A stretch of DNA of 64,000 nucleotides from Acanthosepion lycidas (GCA_963932145.1 OZ010572.1:87799660-87863659); one strand, 5' to 3'. Positions 49,758 to 59,155 are shown, numbered from the stretch's first letter. Notes: generated by a model not told the origin, from the letters alone. Made by a program: numbers and translations.

Positions 49758-51622
49758 ATAAATGCACAGAACAAAATTCTCTTCAAAATACACTCGTATA
49801 TTATTATACAAGTGTCTGTTTTCACAAAATTGATACTAAATACTGATATTTTTATGATAAATAGACCATGTAAATTTAATTTTGTTTTTACTAGATATAT
49901 TTACAGTAATTCATTTGATGGACCAAGATTTTATGTAACTCAAAGGTTCTTCATACATATAATAGTATAGTTATTGACATTTTTAATTCTAGATATATGG
50001 ATTTAACGTCAAAAGAAACACGATATAGTAAAGTGAGAGGAAGATAACTTTAGAAACTGCATAAATGTTAAACAGAGAAAGAAGAAATTTAAAAAAAAAA
50101 AAAGTAACTGAAAATATTGATAAGAATAAAATTGGCTTTAAGAATGAAGTTAAAAAGAAAAATTGATTTGTCCAGTAATAAAACACTCAAAGAAACTAGT
50201 GTTGTAAATGTAAATAGAAAAGATACGGGATATCAAGAATTGTAGCTAAAACAGGAAAGCAATAAAATTACCATTTTTAAGTAAATGTCACACAGAAATC
50301 TATATGTTGGATGAAATACATGAAGGCTAATTTCTGAATGTAAAGCTGATGGCTGTACTTTTGCACTTTTGTTTGCATAGTAAATGCAGACATTCTTACC
50401 AAAAAATAAACAAATAATCAATATTTTTTAATAAGGATAGCTATTTAAAGATGTTGCTGATATAAGTATATCCTAATCTTTTGACATTCATAATAAAATT
50501 TGATAGTGTATTTAAAATTTATATAAAAATTAGTTTCACTGAATTTTTACAAATACCATAAAATGAAAATCGTGTTGAACTGTTATACTGCATTTTTTTC
50601 TTTCCTATAGGGCTATCTTGAAGCTGTGCTTTTAAAGGGACAATATTCTCAGAATTTGTTTCTAATGACACTGTTATTTTACTAGTTGACAGACAACAGT
50701 ATATTTTGTGCAAACCGTATTATTATTATTATTATTATTATTAGTGAGTTTTTAAATATTTTTCTTAATTATTCCTATACTCTGCAACACTCAATTTTTT
50801 CACCTCCTGGCTTCATAAAAATGTTGGTACAGTCTGTTATTGCCATAACAAAGACTGCCATTGGGTGTCGTCAGTGCCAGGGAGATATCTTTAGTTTAAA
50901 AAATTGAAATGTACATGGCATATATTCATTTGATTATTTTCTTTTTTTTCTTTTTTTAATTCTAAAAATTTATTTACTAATTTACTTTTAATTTGTTAGG
51001 ATTTTATGAAATGAATTTTATCACCATTTCAAAAATTTGAAAATTCTTTATCTAAAAGCTTTTAAGTATATTTAGTTCTTTCTCTTTTTTTTTTCTCTTG
51101 ATAATTCAGTGTCATTCAGAAGACTTTCTGAGTGTCTGAACAAAAAGTATAAAAATAAATTTTGCAGGTATTACATATCTGCAAAAAGGATTCACATTTT
51201 GTGTTAACTATCTGAATATTTTGAAATACTAAATTAAGAACTATGAGGATTGATCAAAAAGTAATGTCAGTTTTTTTTTTTTTTAATTATAACACACTTA
51301 ACAGTAGAAGCACACTAAGATATCCATATGAATACCAATTCCATGGGTAACTTGCCTCATCCATCTCCTTATCATTAGAGAACAATTGCTGTTTCCTTCA
51401 TGAAGGTGCTACTTGTGTAGTTTTCAAAATTCTTGGACAGCAGCCGTTCTCTGTTCTTTCAGGGAATTTGTCAGCATTCTGAGACTCCACTTTGCACAGA
51501 CCTTTAAGTATTCAAAGGACTGCAGGTACTACCATGGGTCACGATTTTTCTGTAGTAGTTCCTGTTAGGGAACATCAGCTTATTTGGTATTATCTTCATT
51601 CACAGCAGAACTCATTCTAAAG

Positions 51623-51658
<36 letters not shown>

Positions 51659-53129
51659 CTAGGATTGCTGAGGTATCTCTTGTTTTTGCATCAAGTGAAG
51701 CCTTTCCATAAATATTTAACCTTTTGTTAATGCAGAGCTTTCTTCTAAAAACAAATTTAATGTCAGCTCTTTCTTTTCTCTATGGCTCAAAAGGTGTGAC
51801 TATTTTGACAGATGATTATGAGTAGGTAAAAAGAAAGTAACTCCACAGATCTTTACCCTGCATTTTTAGGCAATATGGTTCATAAAAAAAAAAACACCTG
51901 CATTCTAATACTTTTAAAATTAGAACAGGTATATTACTTTTTAACAGATCTTTATACTAATGAGACATTAAATTAGCTTGAAGTAAAAATTTGTTTGAAG
52001 CTACAGTTAAGTTATTCTGGTATTGAATTTGAAATATCAATGATAATTGTTCAGGTATTTTCTTGTAAATGAAAATGTGGGGTTGCAAACCTACTGCAAT
52101 TTAATATTTTAAGAGACTTAAACAAAAAAACAAAATTTATTCACATGTTTCTCTTAATATATATTTTTTTTTAATGCACCTGTCAAAAAACGCTGCATTT
52201 TTGTCTGAAGTTCTGATAAGATATTGTATCTTTAAATTTGAAATTAATTAATTTTTTAGACCAATCTTACTTTTTGTATCTAAAACTCTCTTCTTGTTTC
52301 CTCAGGTGGTGAAAAAAAAAAGAAAACTTGGATGACAATTTTTGATAGTATTGTTATATTCATCAGTTCAATGTCTTTCATCTTATGTCTGCGGTCAATT
52401 TGGAGGGCATACAATCTAAGAAAGGTAGGCACTTTTATTAATTTTATTTTTTCTACTTAGTATGCGTGTTCTCAACTTGAAATTATTTTCATTATGATTT
52501 TATTTATTTGTTATTGCTCTGAATAATAGAAACTAGTGTGTCTTTCAATTAAACTGAAAGTAAAAAAAAGAATTAACTTCTTGACTTTAATTTGACTTGA
52601 AAGTAACATTCAGACATTGAAAATTTTAATATATAAAAAAGAGATTGATTTTTATTGGATTTCATTAGAAGAAACGTTTTCATTAACCTGTTAAACCAGT
52701 AGTATTGGTGTAACTGACATCACACTGTCCTGGGTATGATGATAAACTACATCTGGCAGCAAGGCCTCTGATCAGGAGGTTTTGGGAAGCATGGGACCAC
52801 CTCTTAATTGCTGTTGTTTCAAGGTCCACTCTGACCTGGAATGGTAGCACCTGTTAATCCCCAAACTGAGGTCAAAACACTATGAAAGTATAAGCATTTT
52901 TATATCAAAAATACCAGCAATACATTTTCATAGTAAAGAAAAAAATTACCAGCAATATGTTTAAATTAATAAAAGAAATTAATATTCCCAAGAAAATTAA
53001 ATTTCTGCATTAAATGATCCCATATGCTGCTAAATAAAGAAAGAAACTGGAACAACAGCTCAATGTCTAAGCATTGGCAAATTGTTCAAATCTTAGATGT
53101 CAACATGAACAGGTTTTATTATCTATCAC

Positions 53130-53166
<37 letters not shown>

Positions 53167-56100
53167 TATACAGAAAATAGGAAAGAACTCATTAGGCAAA
53201 TAATCCAAAGTTCTTTAGTATTTTTGTTATTATTTTTAAAAAATAGTGCGCGATACAAAAGTAGAGCATAAATATAATTATTTATTTAAAAATATGATTC
53301 CAACGCTACATAAGTTCTCATGTTTCAAAACAAGAGCCAAAAACTTCAATATAATTATTTGAATTAAATTGAATTAAAGTACCAAGCTCTGTTCCATCTT
53401 CAAGCGAATTTTTTTTTAAATTTTGGATTCCAAAAAAAATTTCGCTTGGTCATAAACTTTTGTGTCACTTGACAGGTGATGAATGACATGTTGACAGATT
53501 CTGTGAGGATAATTTGTTCTACAGAAGGAGAAAAGTGAAATTATTTACATTTAAGTGAACAAATTATTTACCTCGTTATTTTTAAGGAAAACTTTCAGCG
53601 CTCTAATTTTTTTTTTTTGTACTTAGCTTTCACCTTTACATTTACGATGCTTTATGGAAATTATATTATAAAGAAATTAAAATAAGACTGTTAAGATATT
53701 AAATTTCATATTTCATAAGAAAGGTATCTAATTAATTTATAGGTGCTTTGTTTGATAAATTAGTACCTGGAAGAAAAATAAAAAGTTGGCATAGTACAAA
53801 ATTAACTATATCTTTCAAAGAGGGAGACAAGTTTTTCAGGACTTATAAGGCAAAAAAGGAAAGTTGTGAAGATGGTGAAATATTAAATCAAATTGGCAGA
53901 TGGTCTATATGATACAAGGCTGAAATTGTTGACATAAAAGTAGGTACCTCCACGAGATTGCTAAACAAAAGAGCATAGCATGAGGAAAAAGACACCAAAC
54001 TTAATGAAAACAAGATTTTATCGTCTAAATGTTTGTTATTATTAAGAGGATAGATCAAAGTATTATGGGGGTATTTTTTTACATTTTTTAATCATTCCTA
54101 GCACATTCAAAATTTTCGTTAAAAATTTTGTTTTTTAGAGTCAGCAAAATTGACCATTTTATAAAAAAAATGGAAATCTCACTTTGAAATTCTTTTAAAT
54201 ATCAATTATCATTTTTTCAAAACTTATTTTAAGAAAATCAGAAATTATAATGTTTATTTAAAATATTTTGAACCAAGCTTAACTTAGCTTAGCTTCTGTG
54301 CTGAAAAGATGTAATTTGAAAATAAAACAAAGCAGGTCATAAACTTTCATGTCACTTGACAGGTGATGAATGACATATTGACGGATTCTGTGAGGATAAT
54401 TTGTTCTATGGAAGGAGAAAAGTGAAATAATTTACATTTAAGTGAACAAATTATTTACCTCGTTATTTTTAAGGAAAACTTTCAGCGCTCTAATTTTTTT
54501 GTTTTTTGTACTTAGCTTTCACCTTTACGTTTACGATGCTTTATGGAAAATATAAAGAAATTAAAATAAGACTGTTAAGAGTGATATTAAATTTCATATT
54601 TCATAAGAAAGGTATCTAATTAATTTATAGGTACCTTTCTTATGAAATTTTATCAGAAGTGTACATAAAATACTATAATTTTATGTACATTTATTACATT
54701 TTACTGTGTTATTTGTATTTCCATTCATTTTATTATTAATTTTGATATTTCATTTATGGAAAAATGTCATAACTGAGATTAATATAAAAATAAGATCATA
54801 TAAATTTCATAAGATGATACTGATACTTGTAGGTACCCTTCTCAGTTGAAATTGAAAAATCAAATTAACTTTTCCACACGTTTCGCAAAAGTAAAGGCCT
54901 TAACAATTAAATCTATTATAATTAAAAAATAACATAATTGTATTATAAATTCATTTTTCATTGAAAAAATTTTTTGTTTTCAGAAAATATTGTCCATATT
55001 CATAAAAACAACTAAAATAAAATAAAAGCATTTGAAATTAAATAATATCTTTGTATTATTGAGTTTTGTATGTTACAATTCAGAGCTGATTTTCATGTGT
55101 GTGTGTGGGGGGTCTAATTAAAAACAAAAAAAGCAACATGATTTGCATTCCTCAAAGACTTGTGCTTTTAAATTGTAATCATTAAACTAGATTTGATTGA
55201 ATTTCTAGATTTTTCATAAAATTAGTTGGTGGGCGGGGGGTTAATAAATATAAAAAAAAAATATTTCTGCCATGACTTTAATAAAAAAAAAAAAACATAT
55301 TTATAATAATTTCATTCCTCTGTAAATAGTTTCTGAAAGTTTCATTAACATCCGACAATTATTTTTATTTTTGCAAGATTTTCTAAATTAATGTGTGTCA
55401 CACAAAAAAAAAAAACGTACTAAAAATTGTATGTTATTTTACTAGTTCCGGTGATACAAAGAGAAACAAGATTTTTTTAATCAAAATTTAGAATGTTCTA
55501 AAAAGAAGGAAAATTTTTTTTTTAAAATAATTAAAATAAAGTTTGATCTTTCCTCTTAATAATAGTATAAACATTTAGATGATAAAATTTTGTTTTCGTC
55601 AAATTTGGGGTCTTTTTCATCATGTTATGCTCATTTTTAGCGATCTCATGGAGGTACCTATCAATACAGAGTACAGTACATACAGGGGTACCACTAAAAC
55701 ATTGACCTCAGTTGTGTCTTTCTGCAATGTGTGAATTTTGACCACTCTGAATCCAAAATATTCCCATACTCTATATCACATTTATTGATTGCACAGCTGC
55801 TACAACTTTTTTCTCTGCCACCATTTTGTCCTTTATCATTATGTTAGCTTAGAGTAATTACTACAGATGTTCATACCAGGCCATGTTAGGTATCCCTCCA
55901 AATAGTACTGTTAGTTTCCACAGGTTCTTCCAGGTGTACATTCATAGATTCATCTGGAGCAGGCATTTTTCTTTTCTTCTCCTTTCCCTTTCTTCTCCTT
56001 TCCCTTTCTTCTCCTTTCCCTTTCTTCTCCTTTCCCTTTCTTCTCCTTTCCCTTTCTTCTCCTTTCCCTTTCTTCTCCTTTCCCTTTCTTCTCCTTTCCC

Positions 56101-58844
56101 TTTCTTCTCCTTTCCCTTTCTTCTCCTTTCCCTTTCTTCTCCTTTCCCTTTCTTCTCCTTTCCCTTTCTTCTCCTTTCCCTTTCTTCTCCTTTCCCTTTC
56201 TTCTCCTTTCCCTTTCTTCTCCTTTCCCTTTCTTCTCCTTTCCCTTTCTTCTCCTTTCCCTTTCTTCTCCTTTCCCTTTCTTCTCCTTTCCCTTTCTTCT
56301 CCTTTCCCTTTCTTCTCCTTTCCCTTTCTTCTCCTTTCCCTTTCTTCTCCTTTCCCTTTCTTCTCCTTTCCCTTTCTTCTCCTTTCCCTTTCTTCTCCTT
56401 TCCCTTTCTTCTCCTTTCCCTTTCTTCTCCTTTCCCTTTCTTCTCCTTTCCCTTTCTTCTCCTTTCCCTTTCTTCTCCTTTCCCTTTCTTCTCCTTTCCC
56501 TTTCTTCTCCTTTCCCTTTCTTCTCCTTTCCCTTTCTTCTCCTTTCCCTTTCTTCTCCTTTCCCTTTCTTCTCCTTTCCCTTTCTTCTCCTTTCCCTTTC
56601 TTCTCCTTTCCCTTTCTTCTCCTTTCCCTTTCTTCTCCTTTCCCTTTCTTCTCCTTTCCCTTTCTTCTCCTTTCCCTTTCTTCTCCTTTCCCTTTCTTCT
56701 CCTTTCCCTTTCTTCTCCTTTCCCTTTCTTCTCCTTTCCCTTTCTTCTCCTTTCCCTTTCTTCTCCTTTCCCTTTCTTCTCCTTTCCCTTTCTTCTCCTT
56801 TCCCTTTCTTCTCCTTTCCCTTTCTTCTCCTTTCCCTTTCTTCTCCTTTCCCTTTCTTCTCCTTTCCCTTTCTTCTCCTTTCCCTTTCTTCTCCTTTCCC
56901 TTTCTTCTCCTTTCCCTTTCTTCTCCTTTCCCTTTCTTCTCCTTTCCCTTTCTTCTCCTTTCCCTTTCTTCTCCTTTCCCTTTCTTCTCCTTTCCCTTTC
57001 TTCTCCTTTCCCTTTCTTCTCCTTTCCCTTTCTTCTCCTTTCCCTTTCTTCTCCTTTCCCTTTCTTCTCCTTTCCCTTTCTTCTCCTTTCCCTTTCTTCT
57101 CCTTTCCCTTTCTTCTCCTTTCCCTTTCTTCTCCTTTCCCTTTCTTCTCCTTTCCCTTTCTTCTCCTTTCCCTTTCTTCTCCTTTCCCTTTCTTCTTTTA
57201 ATCATTTCACTCCAAGCTAGGCAATGATACCACTAGAATGCAGGGGTTTATGCAGCGAATGAGGAGACTGAGAATGGACAGGATTGCAAAAAGGACAAAA
57301 AGGAATAGGGTTCAAGAAAACTGAAGATTGCAATTGTTGTTGCATTTGAATTTTTGAAGAGTGTAGTTATCAGGGAAGCAAGAAATTGAAAGGGTGGGAT
57401 GTGTGGAAGTAGAAGTGGCATTTGCATTCAGCTCGTTCAACAGCAAAACAGTGAGACCTAGTTGTCAATCTAGTAGCACATTTAAATTAATGTAGTTTGG
57501 GCACCAGGGGGTGGGAAACGTTCATCAGACACTGTTTATGAATTATTCATATGTAATAAATGAATCTATTGAAAAGACAGCATGTAAAATAATCTCTTTC
57601 CAATTTGCATCTGACCTTTCCTCTATGCTCTGCTGCTGGTAAACATCAAATGCTCTTCCCATAAGGTGTAATGTCTTATACTGCACAGGTTGCATACCAG
57701 CTCTGCTTTTTCAACTCCATCAATTATGAACAGACTAGCCATTAAACTCAAACTTTAGGATTAATTTTGCTTAAATTTGCGGTATATCATTTTTAGACAA
57801 AATAACTTGTGGCTTATAATGAGGTTCAGTAGTTTCAAATCCTCACTCTTTTGTTGACTATTGATGTAACCTCATGATGCCAAGTTTAAATGTGAATACT
57901 AACTGACATGATGTCAGCATTTTTATTAGATGAAATGATTTACGTAGACATGCAACTTGGCCATGCTACTTGTGTCTATGTTCTCAATTCTGCTAATATG
58001 TCACTCTGCAAAAATATGATTCTTTGTGCTTTTCCATTTTTTTTTTCCACACACAAAAAACAGGTGTACCCTTAAAGTTGCTTTATGCAAATAAAGTGCT
58101 GTTTTATTTAAACCAGAATGACTTATTGATTTTTAGCCATTTTTGAAGTTTAAATTACTTATACAGTACAGAGGAGTGTTGAAAAAGTTTTTGGTTTGTC
58201 CTGCTTCCCAAAATCAGTTTTCTTATGTTTGGTCATTGAAATACAAATTTGAGGAAGTGGTTCAGTCAAGACTTTTCAGCACCCACTTTTTTTAATTTAA
58301 TTAATATTATCCTGTTTCTCTAAATTCACCATTTGATGGTAGAGAGTGGGATTGAAATTTTCAACTAAGCTTGCTGATTGAATTATACTAATATACTTTA
58401 TTTTTTTGTCATTACTTTTTAATTTCATAAACAACTCTACTATCTACTATTTGTCTCTAACATTTTAGATATACAGTGTAACCCGGATATAAGAGAGTTA
58501 TCGGGACCCGAGAAGAAGTATCTTATATCCGGGTTTCTCTTATATCCGGGTAACACTGTACTCTTATTCATTTTAGTCTCATTCCTCTGATATTATTTGA
58601 TATTTCTGTAATATCCTGTTCTGGATGAAATAGCTTTGTTTACCCTATGCACCTGATTTATCTTATCAGTAGATTCAGGTAAATTTTGTCTGGTGTACAA
58701 TTTTTCAAAACTTAGTAGATTTACCCATAGATAAACAAAAACTTGAAGACCTTATTTTATGTTAGTTATGCATTTTATTATTTAAAATAGTCCTAGTTTT
58801 TTATTATTAAAAATCAGTTAACTTTTTTTAAGTGGAGGGAACTT

Positions 58845-58902
<58 letters not shown>

Positions 58903-59155
58903 TGTGTGTATTTTATATATTATATCAAATCTTTGTTGAAAATGAACCTTTTCTAACCAATGCCAGATGCATTTAGCATCTTCATGTTAACCAATTATTT
59001 TCCAGGAAACAGCAGATTTCTTTAAGAACCAATTTCGAAGAAAACTACTTTGGTGTGATGAAATGGAGTTCCTGAATATGTGGTTTATCTTGATTGTTAT
59101 AAATGATTTTATAACAATTATTGGTTCCAGCCTCAAGATTCAGCTGGAGACAAGA
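39759..59155 (+). CDS. MCOLN: Mucolipin (TRPML-type endolysosomal cation channel), 5' two-thirds, 8 coding exons
   Basis: Mucolipins are PI(3,5)P2-gated cation channels that release Ca2+, Fe2+ and Zn2+ from late endosomes and lysosomes. Joining 39759-39995, 40882-41073, 41563-41716, 44035-44134, 44817-44913, 48178-48274, 52306-52424 and 59006-59155 gives 1146 nt, an uninterrupted 382 codons; every intron is GT-AG. Seen in the protein: basic N-terminal tail (RMRRRLK, residues 40-46; KLKAKKR, 55-61), S1 at about 65-85, luminal domain about 86-293, S2 about 303-321, S3 about 357-374. Sequons lie at N161, N183, N206, N260 and N279. Luminal cysteines C171, C196, C251, C254 and C285 fit the two disulfides known in the family. 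Known mucolipins are about 550-580 residues, so S4-S6, the pore and the tail lie past 64000. The start ATG is 11 nt after an acceptor AG, so at least one upstream 5' exon exists and could add N-terminal residues. Family assignment is firm; the choice among MCOLN1/2/3 is not made. Confidence 0.94.
39996..40881 (+). other. MCOLN: Mucolipin intron 1
   Basis: 886 bp, GTAGGT...TTTCAG, phase 0. AT-rich; nothing else recognised. Confidence 0.9.
40882..41073 (+). CDS. MCOLN: Mucolipin coding exon 2 (residues 80-143)
   Basis: Acceptor TTTGTTTCAG ends at 40881 and donor GTAAGT starts at 41074; phase 0 at both ends, 64 codons. It completes S1 (LYIFGV) and enters the luminal domain. The motif ERNTIALKHLFLKDW is the clearest family signature here; vertebrate mucolipins have EENTIAFKHLFLK at this place. 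Confidence 0.93.
41074..41562 (+). other. MCOLN: Mucolipin intron 2
   Basis: 489 bp, GTAAGT...TTTTAG, phase 0. The shortest intron here; nothing else recognised. Confidence 0.9.
41563..41716 (+). CDS. MCOLN: Mucolipin coding exon 3 (residues 144-194 plus 1 nt)
   Basis: Acceptor TTTTTTAG ends at 41562 and donor GTAAGT starts at 41717, giving 154 nt. Luminal-domain segment ISVGGYHYW, two N-glycosylation sequons (NET, NGS) and Cys171. An alternative donor AAG|GTAACA lies 10 nt upstream at 41707. The GTAAGT site was chosen because it keeps the frame into exon 4 and restores the expected T-E-x-C-F motif. Confidence 0.9.
41717..44034 (+). other. MCOLN: Mucolipin intron 3
   Basis: 2318 bp, GTAAGT...TTCTAG, phase 1. 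Contains a mariner transposase relic (42820-43095); the rest is AT-rich. Confidence 0.88.
42820..43095 (+). mobile_element. mariner transposase fragment (intron 3)
   Basis: The open frame 42823-43092 reads KEWGKWLPCELSGKHLANC, FLAQHENILWMIVPRNEMRV and HYSNLKCCNAVLFLRHQKE. This follows the mariner order LGKWVPHELSE - LLxRNxxxPFLDRIVTGDEKW - xYxNxKRR.xWL. The catalytic TGDE is altered to PRNE, so it is inactive even though the frame is open. No TIRs seen. Confidence 0.78.
44035..44134 (+). CDS. MCOLN: Mucolipin coding exon 4 (residues 195-228)
   Basis: Acceptor TTTTCTAG ends at 44034 and donor GTAAAT starts at 44135; 100 nt. It carries Cys196, sequon NGT and the block ending ASLDFDR, matching the conserved LDFHRLL region of the luminal domain. 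Codons for Ser195 and Arg228 are split with the neighbouring exons. Confidence 0.9.
44135..44816 (+). other. MCOLN: Mucolipin intron 4
   Basis: 682 bp, GTAAAT...TTTCAG, phase 2. AT-rich, no other feature. Confidence 0.9.
44817..44913 (+). CDS. MCOLN: Mucolipin coding exon 5 (residues 229-260)
   Basis: Acceptor TTAATTTCAG ends at 44816 and donor GTAAGT starts at 44914; 97 nt. Encodes LLQINLKFKVHTVRL followed by a short CPLC motif. This is the beta-strand segment of the polycystin-mucolipin luminal domain (family form LLTVELQFKLKAINL). Ends at phase 0. Confidence 0.92.
45496..45592. repeat. 31-bp minisatellite, three copies
   Basis: Units of the form TGTCAATGAATACTCATTGT plus CACTTTTGTAA repeat three times with small changes. 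Confidence 0.75.
46160..46205 (-). repeat. tRNA-type SINE relic (B box)
   Basis: The - strand reads GTTGTGAGTTCAATTCCTGT, a good B box with typical SINE surroundings; the A box is not clear. Confidence 0.35.
48178..48274 (+). CDS. MCOLN: Mucolipin coding exon 6 (residues 261-292 plus 1 nt)
   Basis: Acceptor TTTTAATAG ends at 48177; the donor GTTTGT at 48275 is weak but is the only one keeping the frame. It begins ITFNNNNRDGQMLVLL and includes sequon NIS and Cys285, matching the last luminal strand of mucolipins. It starts at phase 0 and leaves 1 nt. Confidence 0.9.
48340..48832. repeat. Inverted repeat, about 170-bp arms, tRNA-SINE-like
   Basis: 48340-48516 is the imperfect reverse complement of 48657-48832. 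Both arms include a B-box-like element (+ strand GGTTTGATTCCTGTC at 48667; its inverse CAGGAATTGAAC at 48495). The left (-) copy also has an A-box-like segment near 48560. Two copies of one SINE inserted head to head, or a fold-back element. Confidence 0.7.
48880..49800. repeat. Inverted-repeat element anchored on (TA)n arrays
   Basis: 48972-49050 (CGCTACACAGTAATAACCAT) is reverse-complementary to 49650-49725 (TCGTTATTACTGTGTAACGA). (TA)n arrays lie just outside (48853-48884 and 49715-49754). The left arm and interior also align with 53160-53410, there preceded by (TG)n. The 84-codon frame at 49039-49293 inside has no recognised domain. Confidence 0.6.
51240..51850 (-). mobile_element. mariner transposon remnant (intron 6)
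   Basis: On the - strand near 51510-51430: KVCAKWSLRMLTNSLKEQRT followed by AAVQEF, matching the mariner motif KVCARWVPRMLTxxxKxQR.xxxxE. Near 51770-51690 a frame resembles the mariner N-terminus (RADIKF-like). The + strand end TATGAGGATTGATCAAAAAG (51242-51261) looks like a mariner terminus. Heavily mutated and interrupted by a poly-T tract. Confidence 0.65.
52306..52424 (+). CDS. MCOLN: Mucolipin coding exon 7 (residues 293-332, S2)
   Basis: Acceptor TTTCCTCAG ends at 52305 and donor GTAGGC starts at 52425; 119 nt. A lysine run (GEKKKKTW) leads into transmembrane S2, IFDSIVIFISSMSFILCLRS, which matches the family's IFDAFVILTCLVSLILCIRS. Ends at phase 0. Confidence 0.94.
52727..53045. repeat. 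Second copy of the 17.9-kb dispersed repeat
   Basis: 52735-52860 matches 17933-18060 closely (CAGCAAGGCCTCTGATCAGG, CCACCTCTTAATTGCTG). It lacks the minisatellite expansion: one GTATGATGATAAACTACATC unit and only two or three ACCAGCAATA units follow. The tail AAGAAAATTAAATTTCTGCATT also occurs at 47732-47753. Confidence 0.8.
53133..53447. repeat. (TG)n followed by a copy of the 48.9-kb element
   Basis: (TG)n at 53134-53160. 53240-53410 then aligns with 48930-49110 (CATGTTTCAAAA, AGCCAAAAACTTCAA, GAATTAAA). It ends in a short hairpin (CAAGCGAA...TTCGCTTG, 53401-53447). Confidence 0.55.
53448..53744. repeat. Direct repeat copy A (about 300 bp)
   Basis: Aligns with 54335-54633 over its full length with only about a dozen substitutions and a few small indels (for example CAGGTGATGAATGACAT, CTCGTTATTTTTAAGGAAAA). 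Non-coding. Confidence 0.9.
53941..54060. repeat. Inverted repeat arm, partner at 55541-55660
   Basis: Reverse complement of 55541-55660 at roughly 85-90% by eye (both include TTTAGAYGATAAAAT-type and GGAGGTACCT motifs). Weaker similarity continues inward. Together with the direct repeats, this suggests a transposon rearranged in place. Confidence 0.75.
54335..54633. repeat. Direct repeat copy B (about 300 bp)
   Basis: Copy of 53448-53744, 590 bp downstream. Its right end runs into an inverted repeat: TTTCATAAGAAAGGTA (54597-54612) faces ACCTTTCTTATGAAATTT (54635-54652). Confidence 0.9.
55541..55660. repeat. Inverted repeat arm, partner at 53941-54060
   Basis: See the partner arm; the outer edge of both is GGAGGTACCT. 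Confidence 0.75.
55973..57196 (+). repeat. 16-bp homopyrimidine satellite, 76 perfect copies
   Basis: Unit CCTTTCCCTTTCTTCT repeats from 55981 to 57196 (1216 nt, exactly 76 units) with an 8-nt partial unit in front. I see no substitution in any copy. Strict pyrimidine on the + (transcribed) strand, purine on the other. It produces the two longest open frames in the window (55883-57220 + and 55886-57205 -), Ser/Pro/Phe/Leu-rich and Lys/Glu/Arg/Gly-rich respectively; both are artefacts. Because 16 is not a multiple of 3, the peptide repeats every 16 residues. Confidence 0.97.
57197..58165. other. Unassigned, less AT-rich flank of the satellite
   Basis: 57210-57760 and the mirror flank 55660-55970 are less AT-rich and may belong to a repeat interrupted by the satellite. 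No domain or terminus recognised. Confidence 0.35.
58171..58286. mobile_element. mariner-type hairpin MITE (intron 7)
   Basis: The left end GGAGTGTTGAAAAAGTTTTT and the right end CTTTTCAGCACCCAC are inverted copies, with internal GGAAGTGGTTCAGTC pairing with the left GTCCTGCTTCCC. Same family as 59210-59319 and the half-ends near 20580 and 32571. Confidence 0.65.
58474..58558. mobile_element. pogo/Tigger-type palindromic MITE
   Basis: 85 bp between TA dinucleotides (58472-58473, 58559-58560). TIR CAGTGTAACCCGGATATAAG against CAGTGTTACCCGGATATAAG on the other end. CAGTG termini and TA target are typical of pogo-like elements. The core holds an extra inner inverted ATCTTATATCCGGG. Confidence 0.85.
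58848..58912. repeat. (TA)n with short (TG)n
   Basis: About 52 nt of TA followed by GTGTGTGTG, about 95 nt before exon 8. Confidence 0.9.
59006..59155 (+). CDS. MCOLN: Mucolipin coding exon 8 (residues 333-382, S2-S3 linker and S3)
   Basis: Acceptor TTATTTTCCAG ends at 59005 and donor GTAAGT starts at 59156; exactly 50 codons. ETADFFKNQFRRKL is the cytosolic linker, DEMEFLNMW the conserved pre-S3 motif, and FILIVINDFITIIGSSLKI is S3. This is the last exon in the window. No sequence resembling the next family segment (S3-S4, SYDVCSILLG-type) was found in 59156-64000, so intron 8 exceeds 4.8 kb. Confidence 0.94.

Larger units (their letters stand above)
48275..52305 (+). other. MCOLN: Mucolipin intron 6
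   Basis: 4031 bp, GTTTGT...CCTCAG, phase 1. Contains an inverted SINE-like pair, a second inverted repeat around (TA)n arrays, an (ATT)n array at 50717-50742, a mariner relic and a poly-T run of about 30 nt at 51625. Confidence 0.88.
52425..59005 (+). other. MCOLN: Mucolipin intron 7
   Basis: 6581 bp, GTAGGC...TTCCAG, phase 0. The longest complete intron, filled with repeats: a copy of the 17.9-kb repeat, duplicated and inverted blocks, the 16-bp pyrimidine satellite and two MITE-like hairpins. Confidence 0.88.

Noticed and set aside
55883..57220. Long coding sequences of 445 (+) and 439 (-) residues
   Set aside because: Entirely made by the 16-bp satellite; both strands open, no domain, no splice context, and located inside the mucolipin intron.
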